Part shown: piece after piece, positions 48,467-59,771 of the stretch | How the letters are laid out: each line of letters starts with the position of its first letter | How positions within the stretch are numbered: the stretch's first letter is position 1 | NCBI GenBank assembly: GCA_024663395.1 | Contig: JANFAH010000001.1 | Location: 1,426,001-1,490,000 of the forward strand | From: Pisolithus tinctorius | Taxonomy: Eukaryota > Basidiomycota > Agaricomycetes > Boletales > Pisolithaceae | Length of the DNA stretch: 64,000 nucleotides | Reading direction: 5' to 3' | Made by a program: the position numbers and the translations under genes | The notes under the pieces: generated by a model | The model's database searches: none | The model's input: only the letters and a program-made list of their open reading frames with translations | What the model was told of the DNA's origin: nothing

Positions 48467-49208
48467 CTCATTTGATGCTGAAGATATCTTTTAAAAAAAA
48501 TAGCGCTGTTACTACAACTACATGATATATTTCTCACACAATGTCGATTGGCTCGTTGTAATGGACATGGTGATCTGTTAGTCGATATGTAGGTCAGAAC
48601 TTGGCAATTCTCGGTAGCGAACGCATGTAGCGTATGGAGAACATAGACTATGTACATGGATTACATAAACAATTCTGCTTGCTGAAAGTTCCCACAGCGT
48701 GACATGACAACATAGATCTCGTCCAACATGTGTGCTCACTGTTGTGCACCTCCCGTTTCACTGTGGTGGGCCTGCGTGTCTTGCCAAGCACTATCGGTCT
48801 CCTCCCTACTGTGTGTGCACTCGCTATACACACGTTGTTCCATTTGGTGTATTTGCTGTGCTAATTATCCGTTACTCGCAGGTTATCAAGCACGGGCCCA
48901 AGGTATGTATGCCCCGCAGGAGTAGAGCGGTACTGTGAAGCTCCCCCGAATTTGGTGGAAACCTGTACTATAGAGTCCTGTCCGACACCCTGTCGCTATC
49001 GATCTGCCCCATGCCTGCCAGCTGATTGGGACTTTCACTTGCTTCCATTGACGCCCGTGCCAACAACGCATGTCTAACTGCCATTCAACATTCAACCTTC
49101 ACTGCAGTTGCAGTCACAGCTCACGCACAGCGAGACCCAATGCCCCCCCCCACATCCTGCATTTCCGTGCCTAGCGTCTCCCACTTCTAGGCAACCTCAC
49201 AGAGAAAT
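48467..49208. other. No gene recognised
   Basis: Short overlapping ORFs on both strands without signatures. Confidence 0.35.
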
Positions 49209-49724
49209 TTGTCTGACAGTTCATCCAGTCATGGAGCTAAGCGCATTGCACAATTCTCCCCTGTCCACCTTGGGGATCCCCTATTCCCCTGTCTCGTACT
49301 GATACTTGGTGGAAATTTTGCACCGAACTTAGAGACATCTGGTGGTCCTAGCAGGGAGACTGAATTCACAATTGAAATTCCTCCAAAAATGGAAATCGAC
49401 GGTGTCTACTTGTGCCTGGAAAGGTTTGCTGCAGGTCAACGAAAACCGTATGTTGCTTCAATGAAGATACAGTGGGAAGTCGAAGTTGAAGGCCTCGTCT
49501 TCAAGGAGCCTTTCTGGCAGAGGGTGATTGATCAAAGACCCCATCTACGAGTCAGCAGGTCCTGCACCCCAGTGCAGGGGTTTCTTGCCATCAGATGTAG
49601 AGACATCAACTGGTTCGTCCATATTTACATCTTCACCTTTCTGTCTAACATCTGTCCTATTTGTCAAAGCCCCTGCCCACAAGCCAGTGAGTCCTGTCCA
49701 TTCAGAATTGTGACACTGGGCTAG
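49209..49724 (+). CDS. Hypothetical ORF
   Basis: 171 codons; the middle (ETEFTIEIPPKMEIDGVYLC, MKIQWEVEVEGLVFKEPF) has alternating strand-like sequence and looks coding, the end does not. An antisense ORF at 49892-49545 has an acidic GEDVNMDEPVDVSTSDG segment and could equally be real. Family not recognised for either. Confidence 0.3.
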   Translation: MSDSSSSHGAKRIAQFSPVHLGDPLFPCLVLILGGNFAPNLETSGGPSRETEFTIEIPPKMEIDGVYLCLERFAAGQRKPYVASMKIQWEVEVEGLVFKEPFWQRVIDQRPHLRVSRSCTPVQGFLAIRCRDINWFVHIYIFTFLSNICPICQSPCPQASESCPFRIVTLG

Positions 49725-49776
49725 TGAATTGGCATTGCCACCTCGAAAATTTCTTCCAACAAAATGTAGGAGGACT

Positions 49777-50597
49777 GAACCTAGGCGAAGCAGCACCCTT
49801 CGATTTTTGGACTTGTCTGCAGGTCGCACTGGACATCGACATGGCACCAGGTCAAGTAGCAATGACACTGTATGACACAAACTCCCCTGCATGATGAGAG
49901 TGTAACTTCAAGGGCAAGTGGGCGGCCTTCTCACCCCTTGCTGTCAATGGCGGAGAAGGTCCTGCCAATTCTTTGTTCCTCGGATATGGGCAGAGTCCTT
50001 TCTTTGGGTGCAGGTCATATCACCTGCCAGCCCTGGGTGTAGCCCAAGTTCTCCCAATGCATACATCGCCTTATGTCCCTCAATCTCCACACGGTGGGAG
50101 CAACCTCACCATTTGGTACATCAGCATATACGACATCCTCATTCTATGACAGAAGCTAAGGGGATACATCACTGACATACTCCCTGTCATCACCTGCTCT
50201 CAATCTCATATCTCCCAGCTATCCAACATCCAGTCCGTGGTACAGTCCACAATCGCCTTCCTTCAGTCCCACATCTTTGCGGTACTCACCAACTAGCCCA
50301 TCCTTCATCTCTGAGATGTAAGCCATATTTATCTGTCGGTGAATGGGTCGCTGACTTCACGCCAGATTCACCTAGTATGACCTTTTATTTTTCCCACTCA
50401 CTCTACTGATCATTCCTTTTCTCGTGCCCTCCTTCCTCCAGCTTGTAAGTAATTTAATTCAGTCGTATAGTTACATCACTCACAGCTCTGCAGCCCCTGC
50501 GCAAATGTCACCCTTGTCTCTAAAATACTTGCCCATGTCACCGGTGTCGCCTTCCTCACCCAATTTTTCCAATTTTTCCAACCTACTCTCCAGGCTG
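49777..50597 (+). pseudogene. RPB1: RNA polymerase II largest subunit, C-terminal fragment (start of CTD)
   Basis: Reads VALDIDM, PGQVAMTLYDTNSP, FKGKWAAFSPLAVNGGEGPA + [56 protein letters not shown], then heptad-like [11 protein letters not shown] and RYSPTSPSF, and after an intron-like gap MSPVSPSSPNF. This is the linker and beginning of the Rpb1 heptad tail (YSPTSPS). Several frame changes (for example between SPSSPNAY and YVPQSPHGG), stops, and an apparent deletion between VALDIDM and PGQVAMT show it is dead. The catalytic body is absent. Confidence 0.85.
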
Positions 50598-50785
50598 TGA
50601 GTTCTTGACGATGTTGACCTCAGTTCTGCCAGTATTGACTGCCAATTATTTTACAGCTACGCAATCCTATACCAAAACTGATGAGGCTGCAGGGCATGCA
50701 GTGAGTCTGCCATTCAATACTATGGATACCCCAGATTGGTTGATGTCTCATATAAATACCATAAATACTCAGCATCCTGAGGTGT

Positions 50786-51570
50786 TCAGGCTTTGGGACT
50801 CTCATTTTTCAGCATTTCCTCAGCTTCTGAATACCTTCCTTGAGTCCCTTGAATGATGGCCTCATCGACACCCCAGCCTTCACTGTTACCTCCAGGTCCA
50901 CTCTCCAGGTGCTTGTGATACCCTACAGAGACTAGCCAATCCCTCACATATTGATTGTCGAAGCTGGTTGAGGCTTCCCTGGAATGTATTGATCGAGAGG
51001 CCAATAACGCGACGAATCCAGGGTGAGAGCCTCGTCGACAAGGATGACTTCATCCTCTGAGGTATCTGCGAGGATAAGTCCATGGGAATATGCATATTCA
51101 GCCGCAGTTGAATATAACTTAAGGGCTATGTCTGTAACGTGGGTGTAAAGCTTCGAACCGATAAGTTGTCCAGCTAGATAACATGAACCGTAATACTGTG
51201 TGGCAAGGTATCACAAAGTCCACACCCCTATCCGGAAAGACGTTCTCGTCATGAGCGCCTTGTTCCACTTTCATTGACAGGGTTACCAAAGGTTGGTGTA
51301 GCCGCTGGGACTCGACCATTCCCTCTGGAAGAGGCATTCCGTGCATAGTTCCAGTTTTCTTGTACTCCACCCATGCGGGTCCTGGCAGTCTCAAAAAAGT
51401 CATGAACAGTCGAATCCAAGAATCATGAAACCTCACCGGTGAGGTGCCCTCGAACTATAAACTCGATGGGTATGACTTTAGCCTTCTTCACAAGCATGGA
51501 GTGACCATCAAGTTGATCCTTGTGTTCTCACTTCCTCGGGCATCTCGTCTGTATTGGCCGTCATGAGAGG
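50786..51570 (-). pseudogene. ADE1: SAICAR synthetase fragment
   Basis: Minus strand: MTANTDEMPEEVR, DQLDGHSMLVKKAKVIPIEF, IVRGHLTG, then an intron (GTGAGGTTTC...CAG), GPAWVEYKKTGTMHGMPLPE, GMVESQRL, STKAE-like SMKVEQGAHDENVFPD, and later HGLILADTSEDEVILVDEAL, LDSSRYWPLDQYIPGKPQP, NQYVRDWLVSVGY. These are the substrate-binding and C-terminal parts of phosphoribosylaminoimidazole-succinocarboxamide synthase (purine pathway, cytosol). The first quarter is missing at the 5' end, where R3 copy 3 begins, and a frame change near 50960 separates PQPAS from the final helix. It retains an intron, so it was copied as DNA. It converges on the RPB1 fragment. Confidence 0.85.
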
Positions 51571-51736
51571 TTCTCCCCTGGTTGTATAGAAGCTTCATCA
51601 TGACCGATGAGCTCGAAATCTTCGGAGCCTTGGTCAGGCGGGGCAAGTCCTATTCAGGCTGGGTCTGTTTCTTGCCGAAAAGACCTGCTCTGGACGGACG
51701 AGCGAAGGCTCGTGCAAGGAAGCGGGCAAGTTCATC

Positions 51737-52210
51737 GTGGATTCCACTGTTCGAAAGTTCTGGTGGAATGGTGTTTTGACTAAACTGCGCTGCATAATGC
51801 GGGAGTGTGTGCATCAGCAACATACTTGTTCTGACCAGAGGTGTTGTTCCATGAACTCACGAACTAAACTAGTGCAACATACCAACAACGACCTGAGTCT
51901 AGGGTACACCGACCCATCACTGAGGTCATACTGCAACATAATGTGCTCCAAAGTGTACTCCTGTCATATAAACTCATAATTGACGGCACCACCCTCGCTG
52001 ACTCCAGCGATGTCGACATATGAGTGGCGCACACCACTGTCCATGATATTATGCACACACCCAACCATGTGCTTCTAAGTAGTCTGCACAATGTTCATAG
52101 CGTGATAAGTGGAAAACCCCAACCCAACATGCCAACCCCAAAGGCGCCCCACGGTATGATCAGAGGTTACAAAGAATTTACAGACCTGGCCTGACAGCGT
52201 CCAAGGAATA
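51737..52210 (-). repeat. R3 repeat copy 3
   Basis: Minus-strand sequence starts ATTCCTTGGACGCTGTCAGG and follows R3 copy 2, including MDSGVRHSYVDIAGVSEGG, EYTLEHIMLQYD and SVYPRLRSLLVCCTS. It stops close to the 5' end of the ADE1 fragment on the same strand. No second terminus was found. Confidence 0.75.
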
Positions 52211-53859
52211 TATGTAGTGAGAGGTAGAGGTATATTTGTTTTAGTAGCCTCTGCAATCCAGTGATCAATGTATCTCAAACTGTTAACTCAGGAATTGCCG
52301 GGAATTGGCGCCTGGCACTGCTAAATGAGAAAGCACCCAGTATATTACAAAGAGCTGGAACAGGATAGTAACAAAAATCATTAATGAAGGCATCTCTAAC
52401 AATGGCGACTCTACTTGATCTTGTTCGATCCCTTCACCATGTCCAATACATCATTGAGGGCCCTTGCGAATGGCTGTACTCCCTGCAGCAGAGGAAGCTC
52501 AGACATTGGCATCAATGAAAGAAAGGAGACACGTACTGGTGGGGCAGTGTCTACAATGAATCTGCAAGTGCCAGGATCGAGTGACAGACTCTGTCAGCCA
52601 GTGATCAGTAGCATGCATTTTATCAGAGCAAAAATAGGTTGAAACTTACAATAACAATAGAAGTGTTCCCCAGCTCAGAGACCGGAGGTCTTCCAGCTTC
52701 TGTAGCGTGGCAAGTCTCGCTTGAAGTGATCCTGAGCCTCCTCTGACCTGCAATCCATGGAGAGCTAGTGGAAGATGCGAGGGACTGTTCTAGTTGCTTT
52801 GGGGACACCGAGGACAGGATGTTGTCTGGTGCCTAGCGAATGGTCAGTGGTCATCCCCAGAGGGGATCAAACTCGATATAACATACAGGGGACGAAGGAC
52901 CAGAAGAATGTGCCAGGTGCTGTGGTGGCAGAATTGGGCGCAAAAAGCCTTCTAGCTTCTGGCAGGAAATCATTAGTGACAGGCAGCCTCGCCAACTTCT
53001 CGGGAAATTTTCACTTCGACAGGACCTTGAGTGGTATGGGAGTAACCTCCTGGATGCTGCAGTGGCAGAGAAAAGCACAAAGGGGATTCTAGTTTCTGTC
53101 ATGGACTCGTCAATTACATGCAGCCACCTTCAAGGTTCCCAAGACTTACAGCAGGCTTGTGAACAGGACCAGGAGAACTCCTCACAGTAGGGAGCATTGG
53201 GTGCTGGAAACCTTCAAGCTTCTGCTAAGGATTTGTCAATGATCAGCAGTCCTCTCCGAGTTTGGCTTACAGCATAAGCATGGGTGGCACCATCAGAGCG
53301 CTGCGATGGTACAAAAGAGTGGATTATTGGAAGTCAAATAGTCACTGTGAAACAGTATCTTGACCTACAACATGGAGTGTTCTCAAAGGAGGAGATCTGG
53401 AACCCCTGAGCCCCTGCTGTGACGACGTGTAAGACCGATATACTCCCTGCCTGTGGTGGGGCCCTGGATGGAAATTGTAAGGTGAGTAACAAACAACTCC
53501 AGACCTATGCAGTGGGGAGGTAGAATCCATGGGGAGATAGAAGACGCAGCTGAGGCGTGGTGCACATCTACACACTTTTATACTGTTGAGCCAGGAGAAA
53601 CAAAGCAGGTTACCTTTGTCATTTCGCACAAAGAGACTGCCAGTGACAACACATGCATGATGATGCTGCCATACCACATGGCATTCATCACTCAATTCCG
53701 CTCAAGCATCCATTGGACGAGCCTTTGGTCTACATAAAGAGTGGGTAGTAAGGCTGGCAACATAAGCAGGCACTGGGAGCGGGATGATGAACACACACAA
53801 AGAATATGGCTGTGAGCACCCACCGTACATCATGATGCCGCACCAAACAGAAAGCAATG
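52211..53859. other. Unresolved region with weak tandem similarity
   Basis: Segments near 52690, 52950 and 53210 share AGCTTCTG and following words in the same order, suggesting a degraded tandem array of about 260-270 bp units. Short ORFs on both strands; none recognised. Confidence 0.3.
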
Positions 53860-54110
53860 CGACTGCGTCGCTTGCTTATCAGGAGCGTACCCGCAATCCT
53901 CATTTGAGCGTCGACAGGCCAGGCCCTTCGACTTTATCGGATTCCAAGTGTGTCTGGTTTCAACACAAACCTGTGATTTATTCCCGCATTGGGAGTCCTT
54001 TGCTGAGGACAGTGGTAACGGTCTTTTGAGTCCATTGATCAGGGCAGTGGGAAGCTGGCTGGCAGGTGTTGATGAGATATCTGGCGTGGTTTCCACCACC
54101 AGGTATTTTC
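53860..54110 (+). repeat. R1 repeat copy g, partial
   Basis: Matches 8750-8945 of R1 (TCGACAGGCCAGGCCC, CACAAACCTGTGATTTATTC, TTGATGAGATATC) with transitions, and ends before the part encoding the membrane segment. Confidence 0.75.
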
Positions 54111-54786
54111 TCCCTGTTCATTCTTTCAGATACTCGTCAAATGCCACCTCTAATACTACATGAGCTGTGCTCAGATGAGTTTGCCGTGAAAAAATTGTCG
54201 CTGCATCCTTGCCCAACAGTACTGACCTTAGAATCAAAATATCTTGTGAACCAGACCAGCTAGCATCTTTATTTCTTCAGATTTGGACTCCCCGGAATCG
54301 ATTGCAGGGCACCACAGTAAAAAATTCCAACTTCTACCATTCTGTTCCTGTGCTCAAAAATCACCCCTCCTGGACCTCAGAATCAAAATATCTTGTGAAC
54401 CAGAGCAGGTAGTGTCTTAATTCCTTCAGATTTGGACTCCTCAGACTCAACTGCAGGGCACCATATCAAAGATTTCTAGTTTTCTCCATTCCATTCTGGT
54501 GCTCAAGAATCATGCCATTCTCGACCTCAGAATTGAAATACCTTGTGAACCAGAGCAGTTATTGCCTTAGTTCCTTCAGATTTGGACTCCCTGGAGTCGA
54601 CTGCAGGGCACCCTAGAAAAATTTCCAACATTTGCCATCCCATTCCTGTGCTAAAAAATCACCCCCTTCTGGATGGTGCGATCGCATTTGCTTGTGACAG
54701 AACATGTTTCTCGAGTTGAAGTTCAGACGAGCGAGGGTGATGTATGGTGCTGGAGGGCGGAGAAGTGGTCCAGTAAAGATAATTAT

Positions 54787-55475
54787 TCCTGGATGCTGTC
54801 AGGCCAGGTTTCCAAACTCTTCATGAGCACCAATCATACTGGACCGACCATCCGGTCATGTGAGCTTTGTGCTTTTTGGGGTGGTCGGTTTCTTTGGGGT
54901 ATTGCATTCATCACGCTCCAGCAGATGACTTTGAGCCGCACAATTCGGCATGTGCGTGTCATGGACAGTGGCATTCGATGCTTGTATGTTGACCTTGCTG
55001 GTGTCAGCGATTGTAGAGCTCTCAGTTATGAGTGTATACAATGGGAGTATGCTTTCGAGCATGTTGCATTGCAGTCTACAACGACGTCATTGGTGTGTTG
55101 TGCTAGTTCTCGGGAGTTTGTGGAAAATTATCCATTCTTGAGTATGAAGGTTATTAAATCCATTGCAACCTTTCACAAGGTGGTGTTGCATAGAACTGCT
55201 TGTATGCCATTTTCTGCCTGAACACAAAACCACATCTGATGCCTTTGATCAGATACATCATGTTCCAGCCAACATAAAGCTCCGCCCTCGTCATCTTATA
55301 GAGCACCGTTCCCAAGGTTCTTGGAATAAAATGTGACTCTACCATAGACACTTTTTGTATTATAGTTCATGCCCCCTTTTGTGTTATAGTTCCCCCCCCC
55401 CCCCCATCGTGTCCAATAAAATACACCATGTGTTCTCTCCAAATGCATCCAGGAGCGCCCGGAGGGCTTTGGTAT
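54787..55475 (+). mobile_element. R3 element copy 4 inserted in R2 copy 2
   Basis: Absent from R2 copy 1, where AATTATGGTATTC is uninterrupted. Perfect 10-bp inverted repeats TCCTGGATGC (54787-54796) and GCATCCAGGA (55445-55454), followed by 21 bp up to the right junction. TAT is present at both junctions (54784-54786, 55473-55475). It carries the R3 ORF in one 182-codon frame: VMDSGIRCLYVDLAGVSD, LVCCASSREFVENYPFL and MKVIKSIATFHK. A run of 14-15 C lies near 55391-55405. Confidence 0.75.
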
Positions 55476-55754
55476 GGTATTCTTCACTGTAACTCGTATT
55501 TGCACGTTCTGACACAGGCAAGTCGCTTCCTAACGGCTTCCCCACAAGTTGCGTCACCTGCCTTGTGGTGCACACCCACACTCGTGTTACTTGGCTATGA
55601 TATGACAAGACTGTGACTATGAGGGGGTGGATTTACCTGCTGTGCAGCTTTGACTGCCCCAAGAATGTACATTCCATTCAGGATGTGGGTCAACTGGTAT
55701 GAGGGCGTCATGTATGCTTGTTCAACCTGTGGATTTATCTGTAGACTAGTATCT

Positions 55755-56030
55755 TGTTAGGAAACTCATCGATCGGTTGATCGGTTGACCGGTCTGGCCC
55801 CCACTGCATGATGCATCTTGTCTCACTTTCTTATTCATCATGTTTCACCCTACTGTACAATATATAACCCTTTGCCGTATCGCTTGTTCTTCCCTAGCAT
55901 TAACCTCTTGTTATCAGGTGTGCTTCCTGTCATCTGTCTCATCCTGTAGCTTAGCCTTGTTATCAGCGTCAGGTTGACTATAGTAATCACGCTTTTTCAT
56001 CAACGCACGCATCTAGAGCAGATCATCACA
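55755..56030. mobile_element. Solo LTR in R2 copy 2
   Basis: 276 bp, TGTTAGGAAAC...GATCATCACA, perfect 5-bp duplications TATCT (55750-55754 and 56031-56035). R2 copy 1 keeps the empty site AGTATCTCGAGTCG near 26742-26756. Same family as 39432-39704, including the TATA-like AATATATAAC. Confidence 0.93.
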
Positions 56031-56847
56031 TATCTTGAGTCGAAGGCCTTGATCATCTACTGCAAACTACAATCCTAGTCTTGGTTACACAAAATCTCAC
56101 ACTCATTTTATTTCCCTGCTTAACACACTCTATGGTGAGCAAGGGGGGGAAGAAAGCAAAGGAAGCTCGAAAAAGGCCAGCTGCTGATCCAGATATCCCT
56201 CGATGAACTGGTCAATGACAAACATGCATGGTTCTAAATAACAAGACAAACCTATATTTCTAAGCATGGCGCAAGATGCTCTCTCGAGCCTTCCATTCGG
56301 AACATTTAATGCGACCCACATAGCTCATGTGCACAATAGTCCACCCAAGGTAATCAAATACATATGCGATCGCACTGTCCGGAAGGGGGGGAGTTTTGAG
56401 CGCAGGAATGGGACGGCAAATGTTGGAAATTTTGCTAGGGTGCCCTGCAGTCGACTCCAGGGAGTCCAAATCTGAGGGAACTAAGGCAGTAACTGCTCTG
56501 GCTCATGAGGTATTTCAATTCTGAGGTCGAGGAGGGCATGGTTCTTGAGCACCGGAATGGAATGGAGAAAACTAGAAATCTTTGATATGGTGCCCTGTAG
56601 TCGAGTCTGAGGAGTCCAAATCCGAAGGAATTAAGACACTACCTGCTCTGGTTCACAAGATATTTGGATTCCGAGGTCAGGAGGGGTGATTTTTGAGTAC
56701 AGGAATGGAATGGTAGAAGTTGGAATTTTTTGCTATGGTGCCCTGCAGTCAATTCCGGGGAGTCCAAATCTGAAGAAATTAAGATGCTAGCTGGTCTGGT
56801 TCACGAGATATTTCAATTCTAAGGTCAATACTGTCAGGCACTTCATA

Positions 56848-57326
56848 TTGCAGCACAACTTTCGCAGCCCACGCCATCTCAGCCCCAGCACCAGCATCAG
56901 CAATTGTCATCACCTTATATGCACACATTGGCGAGTTTGTCTCCCTCTGTACCCTTCTCGAAGCTTTCATTGTTCTCGCCTGATGGTGGTACTACAATAT
57001 CACAAAACGGGCCAGTTCTATTGCTTAGTTCTGTTTCGTCAGAGCGATCAACGGTTGACCAGCCGTCACCGTCTACTCCCACTGACATGCCCTCTTCCTC
57101 ACACTTGCAAGCACAGTCGCACTGGGATGGTACGATACCGCCCGCTGTGCAAACTGACAGCTACTCCCCATTAATCAGCGTTCCTCCAGCACTGAAACAC
57201 ACCGTGTCCGGTTTGTGTCCTGCAAAATTACAGTCATTGACAAACGGAAACAATGTGAATATTAACACACTGCGGGACGTCGAAGATGAGGTGGATATAC
57301 AGGGGATGTGGATGGGCGCATGCTGA
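56848..57326 (+). CDS. Ser/Pro/Gln-rich protein fragment
   Basis: Open frame beginning just outside R2 copy 2: AQLSQPTPSQPQHQHQQLSS, then VPFSKLSLFSPDGG and a Ser/Pro-rich stretch to NINTLRDVEDEVDIQ. The composition is that of a regulatory-protein disordered region. The start is lost, perhaps cut by the R2 insertion. No domain seen. Confidence 0.4.
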
Positions 57327-58139
57327 CAGATATTCTTGAGGAGCCAATGCGGAGTCTTACATTGGGGAAGAAGATGAATTGAGAGGTCGAAAGCTGTGAG
57401 GACTTTAAGATGACGAACGAAGAGATGAAAGAAGAACAGTACTGTTCCCTGCTCCTTCGTGTTTTACTAGTGACTTGTCTTTTATATGTAGCCTCTCCTT
57501 CCTACAAACATAATTACCACATACTACATGGATGAAATGTTCATCGGCGACGACATGGCCATCTATCGTATCACATGCGCCTCTCCCATCTTGCTGGAGT
57601 GGCACACACTTTGATGACACCACTGATGGTTACTGAAGAGGCATGACCAGGATGGTGTTTATTATTCTGTGAGGTCACGATTTTGAAACCCAAAACCAAT
57701 TATGCACATGTACAACCAATGGCTTACGACTTCAAAGATTTAAGAGCTTGAAAACTTCCCCTTATACCTGCTGAATATCGCAAAGTGAGTGGACACCCCT
57801 TTTTTCAAGATGTTCTTTGGCTCATTCTCCCTTTTTTCTGGCCATAATACAGTATCCCAGTTCTGGCCATGCGGAACATACTATGACCAAGTCTTACATT
57901 CCAACTTTGTACACTTTCGCAAAACTGCATCGCACACTTGAAACTGTTGTTTCGCATGCCCAACCACTCCTGTTGTCACTCAGAAGAATTAATCGGTTTT
58001 GCAAGTGCCTCATGCACGATGACACATGCAAAGAATCCGGAAGCACTCAGGTCATTCCATATCCAAATGAAACATTCCCTGTGTTTCAGAACTCCACGTC
58101 CTTTGTTTACACCACATACTATCTCATGCAATACAACCT
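57327..58139. other. No gene recognised
   Basis: A 119-codon plus-strand ORF (57817-58176) runs into the R4b repeat and has no signature; a 72-codon minus-strand ORF at 57405 is probably chance. Confidence 0.35.
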
Positions 58140-58314
58140 CCACTGCCGGAGCAAAGCCACACATTGTATCTACTAGGTTGTTCCTAGAGGGTGAGGGTGC
58201 GTCCCTGTAATACACTAGGGTAATTTGATAATCTGATTCAAACCATGTCCTGGGTTGCACGGAGGGTCGGTGTATTCTAGTCTAATACTCGAGTACTTCA
58301 AAGTGTGAATTGTC
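58140..58314. repeat. R4b repeat copy 2
   Basis: About 175 bp matching 39884-40060 with scattered transitions. It abuts the start of R1 copy d. Confidence 0.75.
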
Positions 58315-59520
58315 AGCTGTCGATTCTTACATAAGCAGAAAAGTGTACTGTATTTTGAAGAGCAAATTGACTTTGGAAGTCAGTTGTCGAATCTTACATA
58401 AGCAGAAAAATTGCATGCTCGGAAGTTGTCTGCTGCACTCTACACTCAACACTCAACACTCTACTAGACTAGGTATGGCATGGTACATGCGGTGGGTGCC
58501 TGCAGTTGTGGGCTCCCCGTGCGTGCCCATTGACCTATGCGGTTTTGGGTGCTCCTTCCATCAGACAACTAACCTCGGCATGGAAGTGGATGCCATACAA
58601 CGGATGTGGCCGATCCTTGCAATTCAAGTCTCGGGCTCAGATTCCATGCGAGGTCATGGTTCGGGCTCAGAGTGAGCACATCACATGGGAGGTGGTGCGG
58701 TGGATGCTCGCAGTTGTGGGCTCCCTGTACTCCACTGTTTGATGTTGCTGACTCCTACCATGAATCTGTCAACGCTTGGCACCCTGTTTGGTATGTGTTG
58801 GCTCCCGACTAGCGAAGCTTCAGAGTTCCCTTATCTGAAGTTCGTAGTCCAAATTGACAATTGACAATCATCCAGTCGGGCCGAGGAACAGCCGCGTGCA
58901 GATATCGCCGACCTAGAGACAAAGGCTTCCAGGTACCACTGTGCTAAGCATGTGGCAGGGTGAAATAGCCCTATCAAGGACGTCACGGCGGTAGGAGCGT
59001 ACCCGCAATCCTCTTTTGAGTGTCGACAGGCCAGGCCCCTCGACTTTATCGGATTCCAGGTGTGTCCGGTTTTGACACAAACCTGTGATTTATTCCCGCG
59101 TTTCGAGTCCTTTGCTGAGGACAGTGGTAACGGCCTTTCGAGTTCTTTGTTCTGGGCAGTGGGAAGCTGGCCAGCTGGTGTTGATGAGATATCCGGCTTG
59201 ATTTTAGTCTCCAGGTGTGTTCGTCTACCTTTTTCTTTTGGAAGCCCTACTTACTTGTCGATGTGGATGTAGTTGGATGCAATGATCATATTCTTCATCT
59301 CACTAGTGGCACTGGGGGTTTATGTTTGTATTGCGTTCACTGCATATCTGTAGCACCTGGCTCTGATCTACATTTATGTTCAAGCCCTCAGGACTATTCG
59401 TAATTGGTGGAATCGGAGGCTGGTCACTGCCACAAACGAGGTGCTGGAGAGTGCCTTCATGAGAAGACATTGTTAGGGAAGGTTACGCCAGGAGACTGAG
59501 AGGCTTCCAGATCTGCATAA
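58314..59520 (+). repeat. R1 repeat copy d
   Basis: Parallel to copy b over its whole length, from the CTTACATAAGCAGAAAA start to GAGACTGAGAGGCTTC near 59500. Around 59278 it reads MDAMIIFFISLVALGVYVCI, AFTAYL-stop, then ALIYIYVQALRTIRNWWNRR, preserving the reading frame of the membrane segment except for a TAG. Confidence 0.88.
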
Positions 59521-59559
59521 TAAATGCTATTTGATAGACACCATGGCTGTTGAGAGCTA

Positions 59560-59771
59560 TATTTCGCAACTATCAGTATATATGTAACTGGCAGGTAAGA
59601 GGTGAGATACAGATGACTACTATAGTACATGGCATGCAGGGGGAAGTCCCGAACGCCCATTGGCATCTCTAGCCATGCAGAGCTACTCCACTTCTGTGGT
59701 TTGACAAGTGTGACACCGATAAGAAACGTGTCTGAAAATTTGACAATCACAAAGCTAGGCACATTGGACAA
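59560..59771 (-). pseudogene. 3' end of the zinc-finger gene, second copy
   Basis: Minus-strand SSAWLEMPMGVRDFPLH matches the last residues of the zinc-finger gene at 10020-10110, in the same position relative to R1 as at 8-10 kb. Upstream exons and Cys pairs are missing. Confidence 0.7.

Larger units (their letters stand above)
54185..56836. mobile_element. R2 foldback-like element, copy 2, with nested insertions
   Basis: The left arm (54185-54710) and right arm (about 56375-56836, inverted) each hold three units of the ~150-bp R2 repeat. The arms end inward at GTGCGATCGCAT on both sides. The centre matches copy 1 in two blocks (54707-54786 and 55476-55754), separated by an R3 insertion, and continues after a solo LTR. 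A further segment (about 56075-56370) is absent from copy 1. Confidence 0.78.

Noticed and set aside
51582..51779. Plus-strand ORF with basic residues
   Set aside because: Antisense to the 5' border of the ADE1 fragment and R3; no signature.
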